Shown: positions 8,393-17,690, counted from the stretch's first letter. The stretch is DNA of 48,084 bases from Curvibacter sp. (GCA_003987795.1 RXJO01000022.1:1-48084); one strand, 5' to 3'. Made by a program: numbers and translations. Notes: generated from the sequence alone by a model not told the origin.

Positions 8393-9148
8393 TCAATCGA
8401 TCAGGATGTCCACTTCTGTGACGGGCGTTTCAATCGTCAGCTTCACGCTGCGATACAGACCCAGCGAAATGATCATCAGTGTCAATTCACCTGCCTTCAA
8501 TGACAACGTGTGAGAGCAGTATTGACCTACAGACAGCTTGTGCACCGTGTAAGTCAACTTTGGAATACTGGAGTTGAGCGCAGTGTCGATGGCGTTTTGG
8601 TCAAACTGCACCTTGTGATGCTTGAGCAGGGGTTCAACCCGCCTGAGGCCCGTGTCGTCGATAGGGCAGGCATGGTGAAGGTAGTGCGCCATGGTCAGCG
8701 CATTGAGAAAGATCCACAGGTGTGTCCAGTCTGGGAACAGCTCCTTGAACTGCATGAGCTTGCGGGCCACAAGTTCCTGATCAATCTCGAAGCGGGCATT
8801 TGAAATGATGCCTGCGGACGTCAAGCTCCACAAGGCACTCAGATTGCCTTTGAAGCAGACTCGACCGTGCGCGAGGTATTCGTAGTCAAAGCCAGTTGCA
8901 CGCTCGACGTGCTTGACCTCGACCTGATTGTTCTGCCAGGAACTGACGCGCACATCGGCCACGAATTGACGGCAGTTGCTGAGGCCGCGTTTGATCCGCA
9001 TCTCTGCTGCAAGCATCTGCTGTGTATGCAGCAAGGCCACCAATGTTTGGTGCTGATGGAAATTCCTCTGAGAATCAGGGAGCTTGGCCGATGACAGGAA
9101 CACGGAGGAGTGCCAATCGCTGGAAAACGCGCGCCAGTTGTCAATCAT
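8393..9148 (-). CDS. Hypothetical protein, first gene of the AurF-like trio
   Basis: The 251-residue protein has no recognised domain, no signal peptide and no membrane segment. Its N-terminal half includes a VRVSSWQNNQVEVKHVERAT-like beta region and it ends with an SVKLTIETPVTEVDILID-type strand pattern. The start is ATG 9148 because AAGGAGC lies 7 nt upstream; the frame stays open further upstream without support. It is followed 3 nt later by the 107-residue gene and then by the AurF-like oxygenase. Function is unknown. Confidence 0.65.
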   Translation of the reverse strand: MIDNWRAFSSDWHSSVFLSSAKLPDSQRNFHQHQTLVALLHTQQMLAAEMRIKRGLSNCRQFVADVRVSSWQNNQVEVKHVERATGFDYEYLAHGRVCFKGNLSALWSLTSAGIISNARFEIDQELVARKLMQFKELFPDWTHLWIFLNALTMAHYLHHACPIDDTGLRRVEPLLKHHKVQFDQNAIDTALNSSIPKLTYTVHKLSVGQYCSHTLSLKAGELTLMIISLGLYRSVKLTIETPVTEVDILID

Positions 9149-9737
9149 GAAAAAAGCTCCTTGAGCTTGAAACTGCGAGGGAGAAGTGGCGCACTGGCCG
9201 TGGAGGAAAGCGATGCGAATACGGAAAGCGGAAAGAAAAAATCCTCTCCCCACCCAATGCGGAAGCAGTGCAGACGCCGACTTGGGGGCACGCTGCCTGC
9301 ACAGGCCGAACGTGATGGCACCGCCTGGGCTGGGTCCCGAAGGGGGGAGAGGACTGAACCGCGTTGACAGCGGACAACCACTAGAGAGAGAAAGGCTTGT
9401 TATGGATGCAGGGGATGTCTTCTCGGTACATCGTTTTGCTTACAGCTTGTATTGCCCAACCGTGCTTTTGGCTTGTTCTGGCGGTACAGTCCTTGGCTCA
9501 AGAACTTTCCCGGGTTGCGAATTTTCACAACGCTCACAATGGAATTTATGAATTCCTTTGTTTCTTGCAATGTGTAAAAGTATCTTTTGAATTCCATTGC
9601 GAGTCAATGAGATCCATGGGGAATCTCGGTGTTCTTGCGAGTCAAATTGCAACAGTTTGTGTTTTCGGGCGCTGACATGATCACAAGCATTTCATCTACC
9701 TTGCGCTGCATGCACGCACCTCCGGTCAGGGCCAAGC
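9149..9737. other. Intergenic region between the AurF-like trio and the signalling genes
   Basis: About 590 nt separate divergent transcripts. It should hold the promoters for both sides. A short open frame at 9397-9675 has no ribosome binding site and no protein-like pattern and is not called. The right half is AT-richer (9490-9660). No clear hairpin, repeat or RNA gene is seen. Confidence 0.5.
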
Positions 9738-10613
9738 ATGTCTGTTGAAGTCGACGCTGACATTGCTCCCGCGCATGACAGCGGAACGAATCGTCAAGTC
9801 ACTGAAATGGTCATCACCTATCTGGATGCCAAAGGTGTGGCGGAGCGAAGCCGGGCGACGGTGGTGGCGAAGGCCACGGGCTTGACGGTGCAGCATGCGC
9901 GCAGACGGCTTGGACCAGATGGACCACCTTGGGTGGTCAGCGAGTTAGGGAAGATCACGCAATACTTCGGAGACAAGCTCGCGAGTCTTTTGCCTTTGCT
10001 CAGCGCCTGTTCGGACGTAGACGTTGAACCATGCGAGATTGAACTCGCTGGGCATTGGTATGGCGCAATGGCTGAAGTGGGAGAGATTGCTCGTGGCTGC
10101 AAAGCAGGCGAGTTGGTTGCATTCCGCCACAACCATCGCTGGCGACTGGTGCCCTTGGAGCAGGTGCCTTCTGGTGTTGATGGGCACAAGGTGACACGCA
10201 TCACCGTTTTGCCCAAACCATCTCAAAATATCCGGGTGGCGATTCTGGATGACGACGCGTCGGTTGCCAATTCGCTGCGTGACGCTTTGAGTGAAGGCGG
10301 ATTGTCGGCGACCGCATTTGGGTTGGAGGAGCGCCTGGCAGAACGCTTGATGCAGTTCGATGTGTTTGTCATCGATTTCATTCTTGGATCAAGCACGACT
10401 GCCTCGGCCATTGTCGAAAAAGTCAGAAGTGCAAAGCCTTCGGCCCTGATTGTTTTATTGACTGGGCACGCGCGGGAAGATGCCAGCAGCGAGATTGCCA
10501 ATCTGGTGCGAGCCCATGCCTTGCACGTATTGGAGAAGCCTGCACAGATCATGATCTTGGAGTCCCTGATAGACGCGCACATGCAGGAGCGGAGCGTGTC
10601 GCCGACACAATGA
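9738..10613 (+). CDS. BetR-type HTH plus receiver-domain regulator
   Basis: The 291-residue cytoplasmic protein starts with a BetR-like helix-turn-helix domain (about 20-90: VITYLDAKGVAERSR, VQHARRRLG). A middle segment follows, then a C-terminal receiver domain from about residue 165. Receiver landmarks are the acidic pair in ILDDDAS, the probable phospho-acceptor Asp in DVFVIDFILG, LLTGHA and the Lys in LEKPAQI. It is an unusual output-before-receiver order. Its stop overlaps the start of the next kinase gene (ATGA), so the two are probably a cognate pair. It is probably a DNA-binding response regulator whose targets are unknown. Confidence 0.75.
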   Translation: MSVEVDADIAPAHDSGTNRQVTEMVITYLDAKGVAERSRATVVAKATGLTVQHARRRLGPDGPPWVVSELGKITQYFGDKLASLLPLLSACSDVDVEPCEIELAGHWYGAMAEVGEIARGCKAGELVAFRHNHRWRLVPLEQVPSGVDGHKVTRITVLPKPSQNIRVAILDDDASVANSLRDALSEGGLSATAFGLEERLAERLMQFDVFVIDFILGSSTTASAIVEKVRSAKPSALIVLLTGHAREDASSEIANLVRAHALHVLEKPAQIMILESLIDAHMQERSVSPTQ

Positions 10614-11959
10614 ACAATCAACCAGCCTTGAAGACGAAGCGATCTGGTCAAAACGTCGCACTGTTTTGCGCGGACGCGTCAAGGATCATCGCGGCCATTC
10701 AGATCGCAGCAGCCATAGTCGTCTCAATGGCCTGGGGATGGGCGCTGCGTCAGGGGCAATTGAGCGCATTTGACCGTGTGGGCCTGCCGATTGTGGCGGC
10801 GCTCTTGGCTCTCATGAGCATGATCGCATGGAGGTGGCCACGGTTTGTCTTGACAACGGGGCGTCTGCCGCTTTTGGGGGTGCTGCTTGCCTACGTCCAG
10901 GCGTCCCTGTTTGTGGCGCTGTTCATGCATGGCGAGCAGGCAGATGTTCAAGCCGTCATCAGGCTTGGGCTGGCCATTCCCTTGTTGTATCTGGCTTCAT
11001 TTGCGCTTCTGGTCAAGCAAGCTTACGTCTTGCCGCTCGTCCAGGGCATCGTCGTGTCATTGCAATGTATGGTGGCCATGATCGTGTGGAGGGGGCAGCG
11101 CCCCCCCGAGGTCAGCCAGGTGCTTTTTGTGATGGTGGTTTTACAGCCCCTGTACCTGGCGCTGCTCTATTGGATTAATCACCAGCGTCGTGAGACCATC
11201 GCCGCGCAGCAAGCTGCTGCGGCTTCGCGAATGACGATGTTGGCACTGGTGTCTCACGAACTTCGCTCGCCATTGCAAACCATCGTTGGCACAGTCAATG
11301 CACTGGATCGTCGACTGAACGCATTGAATCTACCCAAGGCAGAGCTATCCTTGGTTCATCGCATGCGTTCAGCGTCAGCACAGCTTGATTCGCACCTGAA
11401 CGACTTGATGGTGATCACCAAGCAGGGGGGGGGGTTGGCGCCCGCCCGCAAAGGCCCATTCAGGCTGGACCTGACCATGCAGGCATTGGTCGAGAACTAC
11501 GTGGGCGCAGCCGGTGACAGAGACTGTGTTGTTCGTTTGGAGATCGGCCCTGGTTGCGGTGCCGTGGAGGGTGACGCATTGCGTGTCCATCAGATCATCA
11601 ACAATTTGGTGAACAACGCAGTGAAGTACACCCGCGAAGGCGAGATCACGGTGAAGGCTCAACGCATAGACCGGGATGTGGTGGAGATTGCGGTTCAAGA
11701 CTCAGGGATTGGGATTCCCGAGTCTAAGATCGCCACGATCTGGGACCCTCACGTGCGTGTGCTCACTGATCCCCAGGTTGCGTTGGCCGAAGGACATGGG
11801 CTGGGTTTGACTGTGGTGCGCCTATTGGTCGAGATGCTGGGTGGGCAGGTATCGATGGTTAGCCGGCAAGGTGAAGGCACAACCGTGACATTGAGGTTGA
11901 CCTTGCCTCAACAGGGCTGGCCGGTCGATGCCGCGCAGGCTCGTCAGTTGGATGCCTGA
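10610..11959 (+). CDS. Membrane sensor histidine kinase
   Basis: The 449-residue protein has an N-terminal block of about six hydrophobic segments (residues ~25-190). A DHp domain follows (ALVSHELRSP, with the phospho-acceptor His near residue 215), then a HATPase_c domain (INNLVNNAVKYT N-box, DSGIGIPE G1-box, GHGLGL G2-box). It has no periplasmic sensor loop of any size, so the ligand is probably sensed within the membrane. It is translationally coupled (ATGA) to the BetR-REC gene. Run-length tracts (GGGGGGG near 11430, CCCCCC near 11101) could be slippage-prone. Confidence 0.85.
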   Translation: MNNQPALKTKRSGQNVALFCADASRIIAAIQIAAAIVVSMAWGWALRQGQLSAFDRVGLPIVAALLALMSMIAWRWPRFVLTTGRLPLLGVLLAYVQASLFVALFMHGEQADVQAVIRLGLAIPLLYLASFALLVKQAYVLPLVQGIVVSLQCMVAMIVWRGQRPPEVSQVLFVMVVLQPLYLALLYWINHQRRETIAAQQAAAASRMTMLALVSHELRSPLQTIVGTVNALDRRLNALNLPKAELSLVHRMRSASAQLDSHLNDLMVITKQGGGLAPARKGPFRLDLTMQALVENYVGAAGDRDCVVRLEIGPGCGAVEGDALRVHQIINNLVNNAVKYTREGEITVKAQRIDRDVVEIAVQDSGIGIPESKIATIWDPHVRVLTDPQVALAEGHGLGLTVVRLLVEMLGGQVSMVSRQGEGTTVTLRLTLPQQGWPVDAAQARQLDA

Positions 11960-11986
11960 TGGATGGTTTCAACAGCGAGTGCCCGG

Positions 11987-12601
11987 TCAGCCAATCTTTT
12001 CTGCTCGCCGTGATGCCGTCGCCATCAGAATCACAGCAGCAAACTGATCCGAGTGGAACGGTTTGACCAGGTAGTGATTCATACCAGCTTGGCTTGAATG
12101 GTCATGCTCGAATTCGTGGGAAAGACCGGTCATGGCGATGATTGGCGTTGCCTGCCGACCTTGCTTGGCCTCCCACGTCCTGATCCTGCGGGCAGCCTCG
12201 AAGCCGTCTACGATGGGCATCTGGCAGTCCATGAGAACGACGTCGAAACCGGCGCCTGTCATGAAGATGAGGCACGCAGCTTCCCCATCCAGCGCGTGCT
12301 CCACCTGTGCCCCCAAATGTTCCAGCTCTTCAATCATCAAGTTGGCGTTGACCTGATGGTCTTCAGCAAGCAGGATGCGCAAGCCAAATAGCTTGCCTGA
12401 GGTCAAAGGGAGGGCCCGATGAACGTGCTCAGCCGAGGATGCTGCACTTGCCTGGCAACTGTTGGGTGGGGCGTAAATCCTGCTGGTCCCATCGCGACGC
12501 CAGTCCTGCTTGAGTTCATTCGTCGCGAAGGCGTTGGTCTCTTCCTGTGACGCAGGGTCCGGCAGCTCATCGTGTGGCTCCTTGCTGCGGCGGAAAAGCA
12601 T
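11987..12601 (-). CDS. Single receiver-domain response regulator with N-terminal extension
   Basis: The 204-residue protein has a low-complexity N-terminal ~75 residues and then a receiver domain: LLAEDHQVNA acidic pair, VVLMDCQMPIVDG with the phospho-acceptor Asp, IIAMTG and the Lys in YLVKPF. No output domain follows, as in receivers that pass phosphoryl groups or act by protein contact. The start is ATG 12601, preceded by AGGGGAT about 6 nt away. It converges with the kinase gene ending at 11959. It may be the shared receiver for the two nearby kinases, which both lack a receiver of their own (inference). Confidence 0.75.
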   Translation of the reverse strand: MLFRRSKEPHDELPDPASQEETNAFATNELKQDWRRDGTSRIYAPPNSCQASAASSAEHVHRALPLTSGKLFGLRILLAEDHQVNANLMIEELEHLGAQVEHALDGEAACLIFMTGAGFDVVLMDCQMPIVDGFEAARRIRTWEAKQGRQATPIIAMTGLSHEFEHDHSSQAGMNHYLVKPFHSDQFAAVILMATASRRAEKIG

Positions 12602-12901
12602 GTTGACATCCCCTGGCAATTGAAACAATTTTTACTATTTGGCCCATTGGGCTCAGTGCGAAATCGCGATTTATACAAAGCGCAAGTAGCACATGCAATC
12701 AAATGTTCCTGAAACGGTCTGAAGTAACCATATGTTGCCTTCTTTGCTGACCTGAACGATGATCCTGCAGGTTCAAAAATTATAAGCGTTGGAAGGATGA
12801 TGCAGACGTCGCCATTTGGGTGGTCCTAGGGTTTTAACCTAGTGGATCTGACTGGCGAAGAATGGGGGCGCGGTGAGAATAAGAGACCAACTCAAGGACA
12901 T
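12602..12901. other. Divergent intergenic region with short inverted repeat
   Basis: It separates the receiver gene (minus strand) from the Rossmann-protein gene (plus strand) and should contain both promoters. A short inverted repeat CTAGG-N7-CCTAG lies at 12826-12842, about 60 nt before the plus-strand start. It could be an operator, but this is a single short palindrome with weak support. Confidence 0.35.
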
Positions 12902-13873
12902 ATGTTTACCCAGGGCATCAGCATGTATAAAAATATTCGAGCCACGGTTCAAATATTGTTTTCTGAGTTGTTCAGTATCGGCCTGTTTTTGTGGGTGCTT
13001 GGTTGGTTGGCGAGAATGATATATGGGGATCGCTTGTCAACCATTGCTCTTTTTTATCCCGCTAATCGACGATATATCGAGAGTGTGACTTTCCCGTGGT
13101 ACGCACGCAGGGTGAAATGGCGGCCTACGTTTGGCGGCTTTTTTGCGACATCAAAAGGATGTGGTTTTATTTTTGCGATTGGCGCTTTGGAGGAGGAATT
13201 CTGTGACGCCAATAATATCGGCCATCTGCTGGCTGTGCATGAATCGATGGAGAAGTTGGCCAGCAGGCTCGGTGTGCCATCCGTCGCCTATTCCGGGGTG
13301 TTGCCCAGCGTCCTGGCACGCACTGGCATCAGCCGAGAACCCATTGAGCTGGTTCGCACAGCCCATTGGATCGTTGAGGCTGCGGAAACCGTGCGCCAAA
13401 AATGCGGGTTGCCCATTGATTGTCCGATTGTCGTGTTGGGGGCCGCAGGGTATTTGGGCAAGCGCGTGGTTAGCCTCATTCTGGAATCAAATGCCCAGCA
13501 AGAGGTCATCGAAATTGACCCAGCTCATTCGGATCCGCTCTGTCGAGGGCAAGAGGTGCTCGATCAGTTGCGAGGGTGCCCTGTATTGTTGATCAACATA
13601 TCTCGCCGTGATGTATTGGAGCGGTATATCGATTCCCTATGGGATGGCGTTGTTGTGCTCAACGAAGTTTATCCTGAATGTTCGCAGGAGGGCATTGAGC
13701 AAATCAAGGTGATTGGGGCCCGATACTTCCACATACAAGGCGTGAAGGCGTGGTCGGTGCCGAGATTTCCTGGAGCATATAAGGGGGCCGTGCCTTGTTG
13801 CGCGGCTTCTGCTGCCAATGCCATTGGTTTAAATGGCCTTTACGAAGCGCAGTTGAAACTTCTTGAGAAATAG
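12902..13873 (+). CDS. Membrane-anchored Rossmann-fold protein
   Basis: The 323-residue protein has one N-terminal hydrophobic segment (SIGLFLWVLGWLA) and a soluble region. In its middle, PIVVLGAAGYLGKRVVSLI carries a GxxGxxG nucleotide-binding loop, followed by an acidic residue after the second strand (EVIEIDPAH), consistent with NAD(H). A specific family was not recognised. ATG 12902 has AAGGA only 3 nt upstream; ATG 12923 (MYKNIR) is a plausible alternative with AGGG at better spacing. Its stop is 2 nt from the next kinase gene, so the pair is one operon. One possibility is a small-molecule signal enzyme paired with its sensor, by analogy with LqsA/S or PhcB/S arrangements; there is no sequence similarity evidence for this. 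Confidence 0.6.
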   Translation: MFTQGISMYKNIRATVQILFSELFSIGLFLWVLGWLARMIYGDRLSTIALFYPANRRYIESVTFPWYARRVKWRPTFGGFFATSKGCGFIFAIGALEEEFCDANNIGHLLAVHESMEKLASRLGVPSVAYSGVLPSVLARTGISREPIELVRTAHWIVEAAETVRQKCGLPIDCPIVVLGAAGYLGKRVVSLILESNAQQEVIEIDPAHSDPLCRGQEVLDQLRGCPVLLINISRRDVLERYIDSLWDGVVVLNEVYPECSQEGIEQIKVIGARYFHIQGVKAWSVPRFPGAYKGAVPCCAASAANAIGLNGLYEAQLKLLEK

Positions 13874-13875
13874 TC

Positions 13876-15297
13876 ATGTCCAGGTTGATTGCATATTTAA
13901 GGAGCCCTTTTGTCAGTCCTTTCGAGGACGCCGAATTGGAGGCTCGGTATAGAAATGAATACAGAGCTACCGCCGTGCGCGTGGGTTATCTGTTTTCACT
14001 GATGGCGGCGTGTTCATTCATTGTGTTTTCTCTGGTTGAGTTTTTTTTCATGCATCGGAGCATTGGCAGCCTCATTCAGCAGCAACGAGCTGTTTTGATC
14101 TTGTTATTTTTGGCCATCGGGGTGCACGCTCAAAGACGTCCGAGATTCTATGAACTCAGATACGAATGGGTGGTCTGTGTTCTGATCTTGTTGTATGCGG
14201 CAGCCATCCTTTATTTTGAATTCAATACCCAGCTTGCAGGACATCCAGAGTTTTTCTATCTCTCGGTTAATTCGACGTGCATCCTGTTGACGATCGCTTG
14301 TTACTACTTCATGCGACTGCCAATTCTGCTGGCTGTTGGCTTGTCTCTGTGCTTGGGGGCCATGACGTTTTTTGCGGTCCATACATCAGCGGTTTTCGAG
14401 GCCAGAGTCGCCGGGCGCATGTTGACCTATATCGGGGTCTCGAATGCCGTCGGCCTTTGGATTCGGAGCATCTTTGACTGGCGCGACAGGGAAATTTTTG
14501 CGCAGAACCACAAGATCAATGCCCTGATGCTGGCGGAGACGGCGGCCAATCAAGCAAAAACAAAATTGCTGGCCATGGTGAGTCACGAGATACGCACGCC
14601 CATGCATACGGTTTCCAGATTGTTGGCCGCGGTACAGCGCGACTTTGGCGGTGAGCTCAGCTCGAATCGGATGGCTACGTTCAAGCACGTTGAACAGGCT
14701 TGCAATCAACTTGTCGAGACACTTGATGACCTGCTTCACTTCGCTGCAATTGGCGGTCAATCCGAGATGCGGTCCGCAAAGGCTATCCCGTTCTCGCTGA
14801 GCGATTTGATCGTCGAATGTGGTGAGTTGGTGGCAGTGTCTGCGAAAGAAAAAGGCATATCGCTGACTGTCGACGTGGATGCGCTGCCGCGAGTATGGCT
14901 GATAGGCCAACCTCACTATCTGAAGCGCGTTTTGATCAATCTCTTGGTCAATGCCATCAAGTTCACTTCACAAGGTGGTATCACGATTCGTGCAGCATTG
15001 GAGCCATGTGGCACCGCCATGAAGGTGGCCGTGGCGGTCATCGACACGGGCATCGGCATTCCCAAGCAGGAGCATCGCAATATCTTCGAGTTGTTCTATC
15101 AAGTCGATTCTGCTTATTCCCGACGCTATACCGGCTCAGGGCTGGGGTTGGCGATCTGCCGTCAACTCATGGCCGCCATGGATGGCGACATTCAGGTTGA
15201 GAGCGAGGTGGAAAAGGGTTCGACATTCACAGTCAGCTTTACTGCAAGCTGCGCCCCTGGCGACGACATGGAGCAGCTACAGCTTCGGACGGCATGA
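13876..15297 (+). CDS. Membrane sensor histidine kinase, partner of the Rossmann protein
   Basis: The 473-residue protein has about six membrane segments (residues ~35-200). A DHp domain follows (AMVSHEIRTPMHT with the phospho-acceptor His) and a HATPase_c domain (INLLVNAIKFT, DTGIGIPK, GSGLGLAICRQL). The receiver-free layout and membrane-embedded sensor match kinases that sense hydrophobic or diffusible signals. It starts 3 nt after the Rossmann gene's end. A decayed transposase begins 10 nt downstream, so the original downstream neighbour may have been lost. Confidence 0.85.
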   Translation: MSRLIAYLRSPFVSPFEDAELEARYRNEYRATAVRVGYLFSLMAACSFIVFSLVEFFFMHRSIGSLIQQQRAVLILLFLAIGVHAQRRPRFYELRYEWVVCVLILLYAAAILYFEFNTQLAGHPEFFYLSVNSTCILLTIACYYFMRLPILLAVGLSLCLGAMTFFAVHTSAVFEARVAGRMLTYIGVSNAVGLWIRSIFDWRDREIFAQNHKINALMLAETAANQAKTKLLAMVSHEIRTPMHTVSRLLAAVQRDFGGELSSNRMATFKHVEQACNQLVETLDDLLHFAAIGGQSEMRSAKAIPFSLSDLIVECGELVAVSAKEKGISLTVDVDALPRVWLIGQPHYLKRVLINLLVNAIKFTSQGGITIRAALEPCGTAMKVAVAVIDTGIGIPKQEHRNIFELFYQVDSAYSRRYTGSGLGLAICRQLMAAMDGDIQVESEVEKGSTFTVSFTASCAPGDDMEQLQLRTA

Positions 15298-15306
15298 GTT
15301 GGGGCG

Positions 15307-15876
15307 TTGCTGATGCAACTGGGGCCGATGCGGCCGTACAAAGGTGACCCATTTCCGAATGCCACAACGATTTGCCGGTTTCGCAACCGACTGGTGGCCG
15401 TCAAGTTCGATCAGGTGCTGCTCAAGCGCATCAATGCTCAGCTTGAGCGCCAGGGGTTCAAGGTATCGGGTGTGTACGCGGCACCATCATCGACGCGACG
15501 ATCATTCCCAGCGCGGCTAGACCAGGTCAGCACGTTGAGATGCCCGACGATGATGACGATGGCGACCCCCAAGCGATCGACAGAGCTGACATTGAGGCAC
15601 GCTGGACCAAGAAAAGGGCAACAAGGCCATTACGGCTATCACGGCTATGCCGCAGTGGATGGCGAAGACGGCTTTGTCGAGCATGTCGAAATGCATCCGG
15701 CCAATGCGTCTGAGGTCAAGAAGCTCACGGGCTTGCTTGATGAGTTGCCGCCAAGAGCCGAGCGGTCCTTGTCGACAAGGGCCGACTACTACGCCAGCTC
15801 GCTGACAGTGACGGGGAAATTTGGCAGGGCCGACTCGATAGCCGCAGTTGGCGCACTTGTCCATAGTGCACTTTGA
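15307..15876 (+). pseudogene. Decayed IS5-family transposase
   Basis: Several frames together encode a DDE transposase of the IS5 superfamily. One frame gives PNATTICRFRNRL and INAQLERQGFKV. At about 15482 a second frame gives GTIIDATIIPSAARPG and ARWTKK. The first frame resumes with GHYGYHGYAAVDGEDGFVEH and MHPANAS, and at about 15770 the sequence slips again (VLVDKG, then ADYYASS). At least three frame changes and the missing C-terminus show it is inactive. No clear terminal inverted repeat or target duplication was found. Confidence 0.8.
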
Positions 15877-16018
15877 ATGATGGGCAACAGAATTTCACCC
15901 AATGAGAATGCGCCTGTGACGGGACATGCCCTCCGCAACGACCGATCACGATGACCCGAGGCTGCATATCGCGCCTCGCAAAGCAATCACTTTTAAATCA
16001 TTCAGTTTGGAGAAAGCC

Positions 16019-16504
16019 ATGGCTGTCGACATGTTCATCAAAATCGGAAATATCGAAGGCGAATCGGTGGACGCAGAACACAAAAAGGAAATCGATGTGC
16101 TTTCATGGACTTGGGGAATGAGCAATTCAGGCTCGGCCCATCATGGAACAGGGGCTGGGTCGGGCAAGGTCAACGTGCGTGACTTGTCTCTATCCAAGTT
16201 CGTGGATAAATCGTCCACCAATTTGATCATGTCATGCTGCAAAGGGACGCATTTCCCTGAGGCGAAATTGGTGGTGCGCAAGGCGGGCGACTCGCCCCTG
16301 GAGTATATCAAGATCACGCTGACCGATGTGCTGGTGACCTCCGTCAGCACGGGCGGAACCGGGGGCGATGATCGCTTGCTCGAGAGTGTTGTGTTGAATT
16401 TTGCCAAATTCGAAGTGGCCTACCAGCCGCAAAACAACAAGGGAGGCAAAGAAGGCGGAGAACTGTTTGCCCGATACAGTATTTCGGAAAACAAGGCTTC
16501 GTGA
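16019..16504 (+). CDS. hcp: Hcp-family type VI secretion tube protein
   Basis: The 161-residue protein is a full-length Hcp: MAVDMFIKIGNIEGES at the start, VDVLSW-like WTWGMSN, then RDLSLSKFVDKSS and the SVVLNFAKFEVAYQPQ strand near the C-terminus. Hcp forms the hexameric inner tube of the T6SS and also carries small effectors. ATG 16019 follows a GGAG about 9 nt upstream. No other T6SS structural gene is present, so it is an orphan hcp module, and its cargo is probably the gene 60 nt downstream. Confidence 0.9.
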   Translation: MAVDMFIKIGNIEGESVDAEHKKEIDVLSWTWGMSNSGSAHHGTGAGSGKVNVRDLSLSKFVDKSSTNLIMSCCKGTHFPEAKLVVRKAGDSPLEYIKITLTDVLVTSVSTGGTGGDDRLLESVVLNFAKFEVAYQPQNNKGGKEGGELFARYSISENKAS

Positions 16505-16564
16505 GTTTGTTGGAGGCCACCCATGGTTGGCATGGGTGAGTTTAGATATTGCAAGGAGGACGCC

Positions 16565-17641
16565 ATGGCTTGGACGATTCACGAAGACATCGATTTCAGA
16601 CGAACCCTGCAAATCAAGATGGTGAGTCACGGAAAAGTCTGGATACTGAAGGGCGCGGGGTATGACGAGGTGATCGCCATCAAAATTGATAGCGCGTCGG
16701 TCACCGCAACACAAATCGAACACTCCTCGATTGCGGTGGAGGTGATCGACGGGGTTGCAGTCATGAGAGAGCTCTCCAATCTGGAGAAATGCTCGCTGCA
16801 ATCCTATTGTGAAGATCACAGCGTTTGCTCGGAATTTTTCAGATCTTTGCTCGGGGTGTCGCACGGCGTGGCCAGCAACTACATTGAAGAACGTGATGCA
16901 GTACAGGCGCTTCGAACGGGATTGGGCAGTGGGGGGGTGGTCGTGAAAATGGCCGAACAGCAGATGGAAAATGATTTGAGGCTTTTCATGCCGGGCCGTG
17001 TTGAGGATCTGGGGGGTAGGAAGACGAGGGTACATGCACAATGCGAGACATGGGCGAACTGGGAAGGCACCTTGGAGCATCATGTATGGAAATTCGCCGC
17101 ATCATTGAAAGAGCCGGGGGGGTTGGAATGCTTGGGTCGCGTCGTGGCAGGCGATCTCTTTAATGGCAACAGAGACAGGTTTGACCCCTATGCCGGTGAA
17201 AAAGAGATGCATGCCAGCCCACATACGATAACGTTTCAATGCACAGTCAATCCGGGTAATATCATATTCGTCCGGGGAGGGGATGGGAAATACAGGCCGT
17301 CCATGGCGGATTATGCAGACCCGAGCAGTCTGTCCAAGGATTTAGACGAGGAAAGCGATTTCGGGAACGGAAAGCCGGGGGGGGGCAACTGGAGAGGTTT
17401 TGTCTTGGCAGACAAGACGGCCAGAAGGAAGTTTTGTGGACAGATCATCCATGATTTGGAAATGATGCTCAATCCCGCAGGCCCCGATGCAGATAAACCG
17501 GTCCTGGGCAAGAACCGGAGAGACCGGCTGGAGCGCGGCATGGTCGAGGGTGCAAAAAGAATCCGTAATCAACTTAGACAAAGAGGGCTCAACATCAGCC
17601 CCGGCCTGGCCCGCCGGCTGGCAGTCCTCGAAAGGGTTTAG
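16565..17641 (+). CDS. Putative Hcp-linked effector with kinase-like catalytic signature
   Basis: The 358-residue protein follows hcp directly. ATG 16565 has AAGGAGG 5 nt upstream, so the upstream ATG 16523 is not used. Residues 195-205 read AGDLFNGNRDR, a DxxxxNxDR loop like the catalytic loop of PI3/4-kinase-like and actin-fragmin-kinase-like enzymes. Further on are GNIIFV (N232) and MADYAD (D249), placed where the second metal ligand would be. Candidate ATP-binding lysines are K40 (VIAIKID) and K128 (GGVVVKMA). There is no signal peptide or membrane segment, as expected for Hcp cargo. The C-terminal 60 residues are strongly basic. The kinase assignment is inference from motif order only. 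No separate immunity gene is evident, which would fit a eukaryote-directed effector or one whose immunity is lost. Confidence 0.6.
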   Translation: MAWTIHEDIDFRRTLQIKMVSHGKVWILKGAGYDEVIAIKIDSASVTATQIEHSSIAVEVIDGVAVMRELSNLEKCSLQSYCEDHSVCSEFFRSLLGVSHGVASNYIEERDAVQALRTGLGSGGVVVKMAEQQMENDLRLFMPGRVEDLGGRKTRVHAQCETWANWEGTLEHHVWKFAASLKEPGGLECLGRVVAGDLFNGNRDRFDPYAGEKEMHASPHTITFQCTVNPGNIIFVRGGDGKYRPSMADYADPSSLSKDLDEESDFGNGKPGGGNWRGFVLADKTARRKFCGQIIHDLEMMLNPAGPDADKPVLGKNRRDRLERGMVEGAKRIRNQLRQRGLNISPGLARRLAVLERV

Positions 17642-17690
17642 CCATTGCGGCGCACCTGGATGCCGATCACCTGCCGACGGGGCTTCCCAG

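Noticed and set aside
9397-9675. 92-residue open frame
   Set aside because: No ribosome binding site and no protein-like pattern; it overlaps AT-rich intergenic DNA.
16232-17083. 283-residue minus-strand frame
   Set aside because: It is antisense to hcp and the effector gene, whose motifs are clear.
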